A DNA stretch of 64,000 bases, from contig OY776129.1 of the NCBI GenBank assembly GCA_963675135.1, forward strand, positions 50,542,141 through 50,606,140, written 5' to 3'. This stretch comes from Galeopsis tetrahit (taxonomy: Eukaryota; Streptophyta; Magnoliopsida; Lamiales; Lamiaceae). Shown one piece after another: positions 1 through 11,500 of the stretch; position 1 is the stretch's first letter, and each line of letters begins with the position of its first letter. The notes below the pieces were generated by a model. That model saw nothing but the letters and a program-made list of their open reading frames with translations, ran no database searches and was not told the origin of the DNA. Both the position numbers and the translations under genes were made by a program.

Positions 1-598
1 TCAAGAGGTGAGTTTTCACCACCTGGAAATTGTTCAAGTTAGCATCATGAGATCATCCACCTTTATTTTATATTTTCTTTTGTGAAAAAAATCTTCATGT
101 TCTCTTGGCAAACAGAAGAAAGTTGTTTTCTTTTCAAACTTCTCATTTTGCCTTTAATTTTATATAGATACATCTGAAGACAACCAGATTCAAGATGAAT
201 CTAAATGGGATCACGTACGTAGAGGAATTTGCTGTCTGTGTCAGGATAGTAAAATTGATTCCTTGCTCTACAGGTATACAAAATCAACCTGCTTATACAT
301 TATTTCCAATTGCAGGGATCAATGCATTATTAGATCCTTCAACTAATAACTTTTGTTTCAATGGTCCTTAAATATTTTTTATTTTAAAAAGACCTTGAAG
401 TATTGAAATCTTGTTTCACAAGCTCCTTGGAAACAAAAATTAATTTTATTTTTTTTTATTAATCTTAATGATTCATACAGGTGTGGGCACATGTGCACCT
501 GTGCAAAGTGTGCGGAAAATTTGGTCCAATCTAAGGGGAAGTGTCCGATGTGCCAGGCGCCAACAGTTGAGGCTGTTCGAGCTTATTTCATCCAGTAA
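1..598 (+). CDS. RING (C3HC4) E3 ubiquitin ligase, last exons (5' truncated by window)
   Basis: Three exon pieces fit one frame: 1-7 (ends at a GTGAGT donor), 168-273 (after a TATATAG acceptor) and 481-598 (after ATACAG), stop TAA at 596-598. The junctions give an unbroken reading through ..SRDTSEDNQIQDESKW.. into a C-terminal RING: CCLC, then an IDSLLYRCGH block, then CAKC and CPMC, i.e. C-X2-C-X11-C-X-H-X3-C-X2-C-X10-C-X2-C. The protein ends AYFIQ a few residues after the RING. Plant RING proteins of this C-terminal C3HC4 type act as E3 ubiquitin ligases, the RING recruiting the E2. The substrate cannot be inferred, and the N-terminal part lies upstream of the window. The exon frame and the zinc-ligand spacing make the call firm; the first 7 bases as an exon end are less certain than the other two pieces. 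Confidence 0.85.
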
Positions 599-2134
599 TA
601 GAAACCAAACACAATATATGTACATAAGAATGAAAACAATCTAATGATGCAAAGTGTTCCTGCAGTACAACTAGGTAACCTCTACTCCTCCCTAACATTG
701 CAAAGTATCCACTATCCTAATGTTTTTGGATCAATTGCAAAATAAATCACACCATTTTTATGTTTTTTCAATTCTGTCACAGGATTTTAATTTTGAAATT
801 CGATTCATTTTTCAAGTATAGTTTTTTTTACCCTTGTATTTATGGCTGAATTTGAATGTGTTTCTTTTGCAGATGGAACCTCTTATCTATTGTTACTGTC
901 AGCAGGGTGTAGAGAGTGTTACTTATTAATGCAAGTCATTGGCTATTAGTGATGGCTTTTATTGTGAATAAACCTTTTTGAGAAGGAGGAAATTCATGTA
1001 CTTGATCCCATTATGATTTGTTGTTGAGACTTGGGATAAAACTGAGGACTGATATTTAATCTGTTTTCCAGATAGGTTGATATATATATTAATTTATTTT
1101 ACAACCTTGAAGAAGAAAATAATTACAAAAATTCATTTTGACTTTCTTTGCATCTATTTTTACCATGTCCCGTTCACTTTTAATATTCGATTCATGACAA
1201 ATTCAAATTCAAATCAAGTCGTATACGTGAGTAATTTAGTTCTATTTAAATTTATCACACAATTCATTCGATATTATATCGTCTCGTACAAAATTAGTTC
1301 ATGAAATATTGTTATGGTGTTTTGGAACTTTGTTTACTATTTACTAAATGGCGGAGTATTTGCTTTCGTATTTTGTTTATTCTTTAATTTGGGAACCAAT
1401 TTTTTATGAGATTTCCAGACTATGTTTTCTAAGTCGAAACAAATACTGTATTACTTTTTCATAAAAAAGATATGCTCCCTCCCATTTTTCCAGACTATGT
1501 TTTCTAAGTCGAAACAAATTATTTTCACCTTTGTTCCACAATTATTTGCACACCCAAAAAAGAAAACATTTTCATAAATTCTACTATCACAAATTTTTAC
1601 ATTCAATCTAATCATTTACTTTAATTTATTTATAAAGATTTACAAAATCACTCATCAACACTTCATTCATTGCATATTTTTCTTAGTTTGCGTGTCAACT
1701 TTTTGGTGAAAATATTTATGGTCCCTTTTTTCTTAGTCTATGTACCCACTTTTTAGTGAAAACATTTATGGGACGAGAATTCCACCATATATAAAACAAT
1801 TCAATTCGTGAAATACTCAACACATGCACGATAATTTATTTTTAAAAAATTCAGTATTTGGGATCCTACTGCCTACTGGACTGGAAAGGACATGAATTAC
1901 AAAGAGAAAGAGAGAGATAAAATGCGTGAGACGTATTTTAACAATATAACAAGATAAATACTGTAAGCTGAATACGAAAAGTGAAATAAGAAAATTGAAC
2001 TACAGTACCCCGATCATTTTTAGGAATAGACATATATTTTTCAAAATAAAGAATTTATAAATCTCAAAAGGCAAAGAATAAATACTATAATTAATGTTTC
2101 TTCGATAGAAAAACATCCAACTAAATATACATAC
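599..2134. other. 3' UTR of the RING gene, then AT-rich intergenic DNA
   Basis: The RING gene's 3' UTR follows the stop; a GTAACC...TTTTGCAG pair at about 676-872 could be a 3' UTR intron. From about 1000 on the DNA is AT-rich with no credible ORF. It holds a 33-bp direct repeat (next entry) and, at about 1474-1780, a sequence opening with TGCTCCCTCCCATTTTT that looks like a decayed Stowaway-type MITE. Confidence 0.5.
1413..1521 (+). repeat. 33-bp direct repeat, two copies 75 bp apart
   Basis: The block beginning TTCCAGACTATGTTTTCTAA and running through AAGTCGAAACAAAT occurs at about 1413-1446 and again at about 1488-1521. The copies are identical apart from their edges. This looks like a small local duplication at the edge of a MITE-like sequence. 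Confidence 0.7.
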
Positions 2135-2596
2135 TTACGAGGGTGGTTCCTCCTTGAAGAGGTGAGAGGATCGACAGAGTGGGCAAGTCACGTGCGACGA
2201 AAGCCACATGTCAATGCAAAGAGAGTGAAACACGTGACCACAGTATGGGATTAGCTTCACACTCTCACTCTCCTCAAACTCGCTCAAGCAGATTGCGCAC
2301 TCCTCATTAATCATCTTCATCTGTTGTTGACTGTACGCCACCACGGGCAGCGAATTCACGGCGGCGGAGGCTTCGAGGCGGCGGTGCTCGGCTGCGGAGC
2401 TACGGCGGATGCAGACGGAGAGGAATCCGACGGCGGTAACGAGAAAAAGGATCGTTAGGACCATGGGGATATACGAGTGTGAGTTGGTGGTCATGAAGTT
2501 TGGTTGCAATGTAGAAGAAGTTAAGGAGGCGTTGATGCCCTGCTCTCCGACTCCGGCGACGGCGTTTGGTGGCAGAGGCAAAATTTCCGATGTCAT
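2135..2596 (-). CDS. ATL-type RING-H2 finger E3 ubiquitin ligase, 153 aa
   Basis: Intronless minus-strand ORF. The N-terminus (1-42) is short and polar; residues about 43-63 (YIPMVLTILFLVTAVGFLSV) form one membrane segment followed by a basic RR; residues 80-88 (VNSLPVVAY) sit where ATL proteins carry their GLD motif, here degenerate. The RING-H2 ligands are C100, C103, C119, H121, H124, C127, C138 and C141, giving C-X2-C-X15-C-X-H-X2-H-X2-C-X10-C-X2-C, with the ATL-typical proline two residues before the third ligand and W131 in the IDMWL block. ATLs are small membrane-anchored, usually intronless E3 ligases, often induced in defence or stress. The length is at the short end for the family. 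The start is the first Met of the open frame and lies about 40 nt from a (TA)n TATA-like tract. Nothing suggests inactivity. Confidence 0.88.
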   Translation of the reverse strand: MTSEILPLPPNAVAGVGEQGINASLTSSTLQPNFMTTNSHSYIPMVLTILFLVTAVGFLSVCIRRSSAAEHRRLEASAAVNSLPVVAYSQQQMKMINEECAICLSEFEESESVKLIPYCGHVFHSLCIDMWLSSHVTCPLCRSSHLFKEEPPS

Positions 2597-2636
2597 GTTT
2601 AATTAATTAATCTGCGGTGAATTAATAAAAGACAAA

Positions 2637-2650
2637 TATATATATATATA
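2637..2650 (-). promoter_or_regulatory. TATA-like (TA)n tract upstream of the ATL gene
   Basis: A 14-bp TATATA run lies 41-54 bp upstream of the ATG of the minus-strand ATL gene, a plausible TATA element for a short leader. It may equally be a microsatellite. Confidence 0.35.
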
Positions 2651-2816
2651 GTAGTACAACAGAAAGAAACAAGGGATGGTGCCGCTACTCCTAACCTGAC
2701 GTGGATAATATTGGCATTTACATGTTTTATTGCGTGTTGTTTTAGCATGGTACCTTTTATTCTACTATATTCACATATGTCATATTAAAAAATAATCAAC
2801 GTCTTATAATATTGAG

Positions 2817-2918
2817 GACGACACGTATTAAAAATCAAGTATAATAAAATGGTAAAGTCGAGTGCATGACGACACGTATTAAAAATCAAGTATAATAAAA
2901 TGGTAAAGTCTAGTATGC
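2817..2918 (+). repeat. 51-bp tandem duplication that includes a transposon end
   Basis: The unit beginning GACGACACGTATTAAAAATC occurs at 2817 and again at 2868. Both copies carry the target sequence TAATAAAAT followed by GGTAAAGTC, the terminus of the MULE-type MITE at 2902-3134. In the first copy the terminus jumps from GGTAAAGTC to GAGTGCAT, lacking the 12 bp present between them in the second copy. Confidence 0.8.
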
Positions 2919-3134
2919 ACTCGAGTGCATGATATGCATTCTAGTCCATGTTGCACTTTTCAGTTTTACTGACTTACACTTTTTGGTAAATGGTGTTGCA
3001 CTTTTCAATTATTATACAGTTTAATAATTGAAAAGTGCAACACCATTTATCAAAAAGTGTAAGTCAATAAAACTGAAAAGTGCAACATGGACTAGGGTGC
3101 ATAACATGCACTCGAGTGCATACTAGATCAACCC
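2902..3134. mobile_element. 233-bp MULE-type MITE, full hairpin (copy 1)
   Basis: Flanked by a perfect 9-bp duplication TAATAAAAT (2893-2901 and 3135-3143), the size made by Mutator-like transposases. The element is almost wholly an inverted repeat: the arms (about 2902-3013 and 3022-3134) share TCTAGTATGCACTCGAGTGC, GTTGCACTTTTCA and AATAATTGAAAAGTGCAACA and leave a loop of only a few bases. There is no coding capacity. A second copy of the same length lies at 51455-51687 in the opposite orientation, also with a perfect 9-bp duplication. Confidence 0.88.
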
Positions 3135-3673
3135 TAATAAAATATCAGTAGAACACGAAAAGTGCAACAAAAGAATCAAATGGAATTGTACATGTTTAAT
3201 TTTATTATTTCTATTTTCTTTTCTAGATGTCTAATTTCTTGTTCTTATTTCATTTTTTTGGAATAATATTACTTTGTTTTCATTCTCATTATTACTTATT
3301 TACTCATTTTATCATCATTTTATTAATAATCAATCATTTTATTTATAAATGAACCACACAATATCTCATTATACTCTCAACATATTTATTTTAATTTTAA
3401 TTTAATAGAATTTATTTTTTTAGCTAATTACACTTGATTATGAAAAAAGTAGTAGTTTGCTATTTTTGTATGTAAATTAAGCATTTTTTAAAGTAAAACA
3501 CATACCTAAACAAAAATTAAGATCGAAAGTAAAACGAGAAAAATATAGAAGTTTAAAATTATTTGGACCAAAAAATAACAATTAAAATTGTTTGGCCCAT
3601 GTAATTATACGTATCAGCCCATTTTCGAAGGCTCATAAGCTATTAAAAGGAGCAAATAGCAACCCATTTTAAA
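3135..3673. other. AT-rich DNA without a recognisable gene
   Basis: After the 9-bp duplication the DNA matches the flank of the MITE (the ...ATCAGTAGAACACGAAAAGTG... part of a repeat also seen at about 6350-6390) and then runs into AT-rich sequence. I see no gene or clear element. Confidence 0.4.
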
Positions 3674-4415
3674 GGCATATGGGTTATTTGCCCCTCCCAC
3701 TATATTAGAATTTAGATACACTCCCTCTCATTTATTAATTTAATAAGCATGTTAAATTACTAAGATGCTCTTTTAGTAAAATTGGTCTATTAATACGCTC
3801 CTCCCACAATAAAACCCTAACTTTAACTTTAATTTCAGAGGAAGCAGCCACCGCCCCACCTCCGCCATCGACAACCATTGTTGTTGCATAAACGAGGAGG
3901 GAGGAGTTAATCCGCGATGAGGCATCAGCGTCGGGGGATGAGGCGACGGGATAGAGCGGCATGGGGATGAGGCAGAAGCGGTGCTGGGCGAGAGAGGAGG
4001 TGGTTGTGAGATGGGGGTCGGCCGTGGGGTAGGACGGTCACAAGATACCTTGCGGTGGCAGCCAAGTGGGGTGCAGCCGCAAGGTATGGTGGAGTTGGAG
4101 TAGAATTTTTTTTTAAAAGAAAGAAGAAGAAGGTGGGGTGCATCCGCGCAACCTGGTGGGGTGCGACAGCGGGACAACGTAGGTCGGCGACAATGGGATG
4201 GGGGTGGCCAGCGGCGTAGGATGTTTGGGTAGAAGAAGTGAAATGTGAAATTAGGATTTATTTGTAGAGGTGTATTTATTCAGATGAGTTTTTTAAAAAA
4301 AGGGTAGTTTAGATAATTTGGGAGAGGAGTGCATCTATCGTATCTCTGGTTTGGGGGAGTCCGTGTATAGGGGGAGTACATCTAACATTGTTGGAGGTGC
4401 AAATAACCCACACCC
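3674..4415. mobile_element. MULE-like non-autonomous element with GC-rich core
   Basis: The ends match in inverted orientation: TGGGTTATTTGC(C)CCTCC on the left and GGAGGTGCAAATAACCCA on the right. Flanks share only ATTTTA, so a 9-bp duplication is decayed or absent. Just inside the left end is a block (CACTCCCTCTCATTTATTAATT...) that is also found inside the left end of the element at 37221-38285, so the two are related. An AAAACCCTAA step is followed by a GC-rich core (about 3840-4210) resembling a captured 5' gene region. The proline-rich ORFs in the core look like by-products of base composition. Confidence 0.6.
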
Positions 4416-4471
4416 ATTTTATACTTATCATGAATTAGAAATTGGACATATATTGGGGTGAGAAGCAACAA
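4416..4471. other. short spacer between two MULE-like elements
   Basis: AT-rich spacer with no feature recognised. Confidence 0.4.
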
Positions 4472-4480
4472 TTAAAGGTA

Positions 4481-5861
4481 GGGCACAATTATACACACAC
4501 CAACCTATTGAGGACACCCATTGGACAAGTACACACACCGTAAGTTGAAGACACCCACGTAAAAAATCCCAAAATACCCTTCAACACCTTAAAACTCTAA
4601 TTCTATTTCATTTCTCATGTTTCATTCGGTACACCCACCTTCATCCCTCCCCTCCCCTCCCATGATCGCGTCGCCCACTTCCCCACGCTGCCGCCCACCT
4701 TCTTCGCGGTCGTTCGCGTCCGCACCCCTCCCCTTCAAGCGGTCGTTCGCAACCCTCCCCGTCCACTCGCCACCCCGCGTCGGCCCCTCCCAAGTAATTC
4801 TGGTAAGTTTAGGGTTTGTGCACAATTTCAATTTTTTTTTATCTAATTAGGGTTTAGGGTTTGTGCACACAAATTCGTTTGCAGATTAGGGTTTAGAGTA
4901 AGAATCAACAATTTTTTTTTTCAATTTTTTTTTACGATTTTCTTCGAAATCAACAAAGAGGATAAATGTTCGATTTTTTTTTTTGGACAAATGAAAGTTG
5001 TTCAAAAAAATAAAAATTCAAACACACTGAGTTTGTTCGTAAAAAAGTTTCGAACATTCTTTCATGTAAAATTTTTGAACACCAGCCTGTTTTTTTCTCG
5101 GACAATGTTGATTTGTTCGAAAAAAAATCTTAATTTTTTTTTTAAAGACTATGGTGGTGGTGGGAATTATTCTGACAAAATAAAATGGGTGGATATACTC
5201 ATCTTCGTATTTTTTTAAGAAATTGTATATAAGACATTTTACATGTCCTTCGGGTAGGAGTGCACAAAATAAGACCGGATCGGACCGGTAGTTTCCGGTC
5301 CGGTCTCCGGTCCTTCAAATTTTAGATTCCGGTTTTTCGGTCCGGACCGGATCGGTTTGGACCAGAATTTTTTTTAATTTTTTATTTATTTATATTTTTT
5401 TACTAATACACTCTCACTTATTTTTCAAAATCAAGTAATTGGTGAGGATGTGAGGTAAAATTGTTGAGATTTATTACATTTTTTCAAATATATAATTTAA
5501 TGAACATATTTAATTTATTTTTAGGGTCAAAAGATTATTAATAATAATATAAATAAAATTAACATTGGCGTAGATTGATTTAAAATAAAGAGCAACACCT
5601 TGATTTTCATACACAAATTCATCAATATTTTTCTTGCTTCCATAAACTTGAAAAAAAACTTAAAAAAAAAAAAAATCCGGTCCAAACCCGGACCGGACCG
5701 GCCTGGATCGAATTAATTACGGTCCGGTCTCCGGTCCATGCAATAGTGAAGATTCCGGTCCCGGTCCGGTCCGGTTTTGGACCGGTGCACACCTCTACCT
5801 TCAGGATAAAATTTTTATGTGGTGGGTGTCATCAATATGTTTGGTGTGTATAACCGCACCC
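4481..5861. mobile_element. MULE-type non-autonomous element, 9-bp duplication, opened by a hAT element
   Basis: Perfect 9-bp target duplication TTAAAGGTA (4472-4480 and 5862-5870). The termini are inverted copies: left GGGCACAATTATACACACACC, right GGTGTGTATAACCGCACCC. The core at about 4617-4800 is GC-rich and follows AAACTCTAATT; the TTAGGGTTTAGGGTT stretch near 4850-4890 is leader-like, not telomeric. No transposase is present. The hAT at 5255-5797 lies inside it, so the original element was about 830 bp. Mutator-like elements of this kind can carry host gene pieces (Pack-MULEs); I cannot name a source gene. Confidence 0.82.
5255..5797. mobile_element. hAT-type non-autonomous element, 543 bp
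   Basis: Near-perfect 8-bp duplication CCTTCGGG (5247-5254) / CCTTCAGG (5798-5805). The inverted ends are TAGGAGTGCAC and GTGCACACCTCTA. Subterminal repeats of GGACCGGACCGG and its complement line both ends, as is usual for hAT elements, whose transposase binds subterminal motifs. No coding capacity. Nested in the MULE at 4481-5861. Confidence 0.85.
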
Positions 5862-5870
5862 TTAAAGGTA

Positions 5871-6424
5871 CTAGCCAGTCTAGCCGCCAAGCAGCTCAAT
5901 TTTAGATTGGGCTAACATTTTTTAATTTTATAATGCCCAATTTGTTATTAAGAGGGTAAAAGGGCCGACAGCAAACCTGAGGAAAGGGAGCGACAGATAT
6001 GTTTTGAGGGGCAGCAGCGAGTTTTACCCACACTCACACACACTGGATTTTGTTTGGAATTTTCATCCACGTCTAAGCTTTTTATTTCCTTTTTATTTAT
6101 TTTATTATTTTCTCTTTTATTGAATTTGAGATTATGTAAGAACATTTTTTGTTTTAAAGTTTGTAAATATTTAAATTGAAATTTATGAATTAATGTTTAT
6201 TTTAAATAGTGTTTGTCTCTTTGGAATTGAAATCATTTGTTTCACTTTTTATGTTTCACATTTTATTCTACTATATGGATGATTGACATGTGTCATATTA
6301 AAAAATAATCAACGTCATATAATAATTGAAAGCGGCACGTGTTAAAAATCCAGTAGGGTAGAATACCAATGGAACACAAAAAGTGGAATAGAGAAATCGA
6401 ACCGCTTATTTGTATGCTTATATA
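5871..6424. repeat. intergenic stretch with fragments of two repeats
   Basis: About 6080-6240 resembles the inner edge of the right arm of the inverted-arm element at 36152-39980 (shared AATATTTxxATTGAAxTTTATGAA and GTGTTTGTCTCT). About 6247-6400 resembles 2735-2880 plus 3140-3180 (shared CATTTTATTCTACTATAT, CATATTAAAAAATAATCAAC and CACGTxTTAAAAATC), i.e. the same repeat without the MITE. No gene seen; a 65-codon minus-strand ORF at 5948-6145 has no features. Confidence 0.5.
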
Positions 6425-6763
6425 CAGTAAAACCTCTCTATAGTCATATCCTTGGGACCAAAAATTTTTTTTCCTAAATATGGGGGTTATTCCTAAATAG
6501 AGTTATAAGGTTTTTTTTTTTTTTTTAAATGCATGTATATTATATAATGGTATAATTAGTAGATACATGTACATGATATAATGTGTTGAACTTAATTGAA
6601 CTAATTTACTCACGTAATATGAAAAGACAATACTCAAGAGTCACCCACCATAGATGCATGTACTTGCTTTTGGTTGCTTTAATTTTTTCATCTATAAATA
6701 CTATGTATAATACATTTTTTTTTAAATAATTGGGTTCAACAAGAAGGTGGTCATGTGGACGAG

Positions 6764-8410
6764 TGTTGGGAATAAAATGAGACATGTTTTGATTCAATAC
6801 CAAAACCCCCTGAGACATGCCTAAGTCAAGATGATTATGTTCTAAGATTGATAGAACATATAGAATAAGGCTAGATGAGGAGCTAATATGTTAGACAGCT
6901 CTTAGTTGATTAGATGCACAATTTGAGGGGGAACACATACTTTGAAGTCCATCTAGACAAGTCCCCTCAAGGCTCAAATTCTGGAATCATGATCAAGTCC
7001 ACTAAAGGACAAGTATGCTGATCAGAAGAGTTGTCCAGACAAGTTGTCTCAGCACAATCAATTCAGAAGAAGTGTACTGAAAGCTTGAGGTCAACCATGC
7101 TGAAGAGACAACTACACCCTAGAGATCCTCATTGAATCATGCTAAGATCACCTTGAAGTAAAGCAAAGGGTAAGAGCCAAGTCATCTGAAGAAGAGCAAG
7201 CCAACCTTGCTGATAAGCAAGACTGCTGATAGTGATAAGGAGAGTTGTCCATTTGATAAGGAATGTTGTCCTATCATTGGAACAACCTTCAGAAGCCATG
7301 TCCATGTCCTAACAAGAGAATCTGAAAGTCAGACATTGGGAAGAGTGCTGCAGAATGAAGACAAAGCTTATACAACCGTTTATTTCCCAAATGAGGACAA
7401 GTCACTATCAAGAATCAGTCTTCAAAGTTGAAGAACTAAAAGAAGACATTTATGGACTTTTGAGGCTGCCTCTCCAACGGGCAAATCCTTCAATTGTCTA
7501 TAAATACAGAAGTGTGAAGACCATTTGAAAGCACCTCAACCTTAGCCAAGCACTACAACATTTGACAAGAACAAGCAAGAGTGCTTTCTAGCTTTCAAAG
7601 ACTATCTTAGTCTTCAAACACTTCATCTAAGCTGAACCCATTGTATATCCATACACAAGCTTAGAGAGATATCCTATCCTTATACACTGATCTGCATTGT
7701 AAAGGATATCTCATTAGTTGGAACCTTACCTCAATCCTTACCCCTTTCAAGAGTGAAAGTGAGAAGGTTGTTGTAGTAGTAGTAGAAGTGGTAGGAGTTG
7801 ACTGTTGAGAGAAGAACAGTTCAGTTCTGAGTTGAGAAGAGGGTACTACGACTCTAGACATCCTAGGGATCAATTCACCAAGGAGTGGTGTTATTGATCA
7901 AGTGCACCTTGGCACTATAAAACAAGTTAATTCCAAGAGTGAAGGAATTATCCTGTTCAATCAGGGAAAGTGGATGTAGGAGCTTGAGTCTCTGAACCAC
8001 TATAAACTCTTGTGTTGATTTACTTTCAAGTACTTTCATACATTCAACACTGCACACAAAACTGATCTTTCAAAGGATAAACATTCAAAGACTGTGCAAA
8101 ACCTATTTGGACAAGTTCCCTGAAAGTGGACTGTATTGAATTGACTAAGTGATTTCAGAACTTTAAAGGAGTCTAAACTAAAAGGGCCAACCACTATTCC
8201 GCACATATAACTCCCCTAGATAGTTATTCAACTAAGTACTCAATAGTACTTAGTAGTCTGATTATCTTAGAAGAGTTAATCATCTTCAGCAGAGTTGTCC
8301 AAGACAACTTTGCTGAGCTCTAGTTTGATCTAAAGTTGAAAAGAATTGCATACAAGTGTATTCTTCCCCCCCCCCCATACACTTGTTATATACTCCTTTC
8401 AGGACCAACA
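6764..8410 (+). repeat. Sirevirus 5' LTR (1647 bp)
   Basis: Begins TGTTGGGAATAAAATGA and ends CAGGACCAACA; matches 20504-22140 almost base for base. Relative to the 3' LTR it keeps a 16-bp segment near 7210-7226 and lacks 5 bp near 7864. A (GTA)n-rich stretch lies at about 7770-7790. Close to its end the arms ACAAGTGTA / TACACTTGT flank a run of about 12 C (8351-8386). Confidence 0.95.
7499..7506 (+). promoter_or_regulatory. TATA box in the Sirevirus 5' LTR
   Basis: TATAAATA sits in the middle of the LTR in the context TTGTCTATAAATACAGAAGTG and is conserved in the 3' LTR (21223-21230). The third LTR of the window has TATATAAA in a matching context (minus strand, about 60510-60517). It would set the U3/R border about 30 bp downstream. 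Confidence 0.65.
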
Positions 8411-8412
8411 AG

Positions 8413-8424
8413 TGGTATCAGAGC
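8413..8424 (+). promoter_or_regulatory. primer-binding site (initiator tRNA-Met)
   Basis: TGGTATCAGAGC starts two bases after the LTR end and is complementary to the 3' end of plant initiator tRNA-Met, the usual Copia primer. Its core TATCAGAGC is the reverse complement of a motif repeated at 19995-20239. Confidence 0.92.
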
Positions 8425-8549
8425 AGGGGTTCAAGGACCACTGCTTCTGAAAAGCCATCTTGGTTTTCAAAATCACATATTTGGTGTGGTCACTGAACTG
8501 ATCTATCTGAAATCCTTTCAATTGTTGACTAACTATTTGTTCTTGAGAT

Positions 8550-11500
8550 ATGGCCAACAACAATGCTGCTGTTCCACCTCCTGCTGTCCAAGGATTGGAC
8601 AACATGACCACAAATCCAGTCAATCACATCTCTTATCACAAATTGCCCATGTTCTTAATAGACAATTATGATTTCTGGAAAATCAGAATGAGGGCTCATC
8701 TTGCATCTCTGCACACTGATATGTTGAGAGTGATCACAAGAGGTCCTTTTGTATTCACTCAAGTAAATCCCAGAGTCACTGAAGCTCAAAGAGCAGATAT
8801 AAGGGAACTGATTCCCAAAGATGAGGATGACTTCACTGCTGATGAGAAGAGGAAAGATAATTTGAATTATCTTGCAATGAATACCCTTTATCAAACAATT
8901 CCAGATGCAATCATGGGAAGGGTCTACCATTGTACAACTGCCAAGGAGATATGGGATACTCTTGCAGAAATGTGTGAGGGCACTGACAAGATCAAGGAGA
9001 ACAAGCTCCAAGTGGCAGTGCAAAAGTTTGAACAATTTACAATGGAGTCTGAGGAATCCATTGACAAATTTGCTGGTAGATTCACTGATGTGATGAATGA
9101 GATCAACTAATTAGGCAAGGTGTACTCCAAAAGAGAAGTTGGATTAAAGATCTTGAGAAGTCTCACTCAAAAGTGGGATGTCTATGCTGTCATGATGCAA
9201 AATACCAAGGATCTTTCCACCATGCCAATGCAACAAATCTTCTCAGAACTCAAAGCTTATGAGTTCGAACTCAATAGAAGAAAGCCTGTTGAGGAGCCTT
9301 CAAATCCTACAAAGGGAGTGGCATTCAAAGCCAAAACTGCTGAACCAGAAATGCAGTCCACTCCAAAATCATCAAAGCCAGTCTCCAAGACTGAAATGAA
9401 GGAGGAACTAGCCTTGATGGCTAGAAGGTTTGACAAGCTAAATTCAAGGTTTGGTAGATACAAGAAATTCTACCAAGACAACAAATTCAGGAGAAGGTAC
9501 AACTCTCCTGAAGCTCAGGCTGAGGTCAAAAAGCCTGAAGAGAAAAGATCAGAGGACAAGTACTCTGATAGGAGAAGGTCCAGTAAAGCTGAACCTTCAT
9601 CATCAAAAAGAAGAGAAGAACCAAAGAAAGATGATGATGAAGACTTGTGCTATAATTGCAAGAAGAAATGGCACTTCCAGTATGATTGCCCTGAATTGAG
9701 CTCTAAGGAGAGAAGAGAAAGGCAAGCCAAAAGAGACAGAAAATTCACCAATAGAAAGGCCATGATGGCTGGTGAAGAATCTGATAGTGCTGAAAGCTTC
9801 AACTCTTCTGATGGACTGTTCTCTAACAGTGATGATGATGATGATGTCTGCAACATGGCTCTTGAGGATGATGAGGTATCCTCTACTTCTAGTTCACCAT
9901 CATTCATCTCACAAAACACTAGTTAGGTCAACCTGAAGCTTTCCCTTGGAAAGTTGATGGAAGATTTCACTATGTTACAAGAATTTCATGATAACTGTGT
10001 GAGAGAAAATGAAAGATTGGCAATTGAACTTGCTAAAAACTCTGAGGCAGTTGTTGATGTCAAATCTACTGAGTTGTATCAACAAGTCTTGAGAAAGCTT
10101 GAGGAAGCAAATCTCAGGATAGTTGATCAACAAAAGGAGATTGATGATCAACTTCTCTCTCAGAAGAGAAAAGACTTTGAACTGAAAATTCTAAATGCCA
10201 AATTTGAAAACCTCTCACATGAGTATGACATTCTTAAATCAAGTGAAGAGAGCCTGAAACAAAAGATGTCTGCTCTGAAGAAATCCTCTAGAGCAATAGA
10301 GGAAATTCAGAGTTATCAAAGACCTATGGCTCAAAGAAGTGGATTGGGTTTTGATCCATTTGAATCTTCACCTTGTCTTAGTGTTGCTTCTACAAGTAAC
10401 ACTAAGAGAATCTTTGTTAAGTCAGTGGCACCAACTGAAAATGAAAACAAACAGCCACTGAACAAAGGAAAGGGCAAAATGGATGACTTACCTACTCAAG
10501 TGCTTCAGGAGACTAGGCCTAAACCTAAGGAAATGGCCAAAGCTCCTGAACACAAGAGGAATGTTGGTCAGCAGAGTAGACCCAATGGAAGGGCAACTCT
10601 CCTGAACAATGTTCAGAGGAGTTATCCAAGGTATAATCAGCCTAGGCCAACTCTTCTGAGGAAGCCTCAGCTGACTAGACCTAAGGACAACTATCCTCAA
10701 AGGCAAAATAAAATGAGACAACCAAAACCCTATATGCCAAAGGGTAATGGCCATAAGAAAGTCTTTCCTCAAAGATTCCCTCAAGTAGCACAAAGAACTC
10801 ATAAGTTCAGGAGATTTGACAACTCTCCTGAAACTTACAGAGTTAACACTTTCACACATACATTCCCAAAGGCATCTAAGGGAAAGACAGTGTATGTTGA
10901 TGCTAGAGGAAAACAACTTAGCCACCTTGAATCAATCAGGGTTATTAGGCAAGTTTGGGTTCCTAAAGGTACAACTAACCTCTCAGGACCCAAAACTCAA
11001 AGGGTACCTAAACCTATCTAATTGCAGGTACCAATGGGCCACAAGAAGAGGAGCATGAGTAAAAAGTCAGCATGGTACCTTGACAGTGGATGCTCAAGGC
11101 ACATGACTGGAAACAAGGAACTCCTCACTGATTTTATTGAAAAAGAAGGCCCAAATGTCACATTTGGAGACAGCTCACAAGCTACAACAAAAGGTTATGG
11201 TACTTTGATGATTGGTAACATCAAAGTATCCAATGTATCTTATGTGGCTGGTCTCAAGTATAATCTCCTAAGTATCAGTCAATTCTGTGATAAAGATTTC
11301 AATGTTGAGTTTTCTAGTGGAAAATGCTTAATCAAAGATAAGACTCAATAAATTCTATTGACTGGAACTAGGAAAGGAAATGTGTATTTTGCAGACTGGG
11401 ACAAGTCCACTGATATTGCATGTTTCATTGCTAAGAGTTCTAGTGAACAAAGTTGGTTATGGCATAAGAGATTAAACCACTTGAACTTCAAAACAATGAA

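Noticed and set aside
1077..1304. 75-codon ORF in AT-rich DNA
   Set aside because: Composition-driven, no features, typical of random AT-rich sequence.
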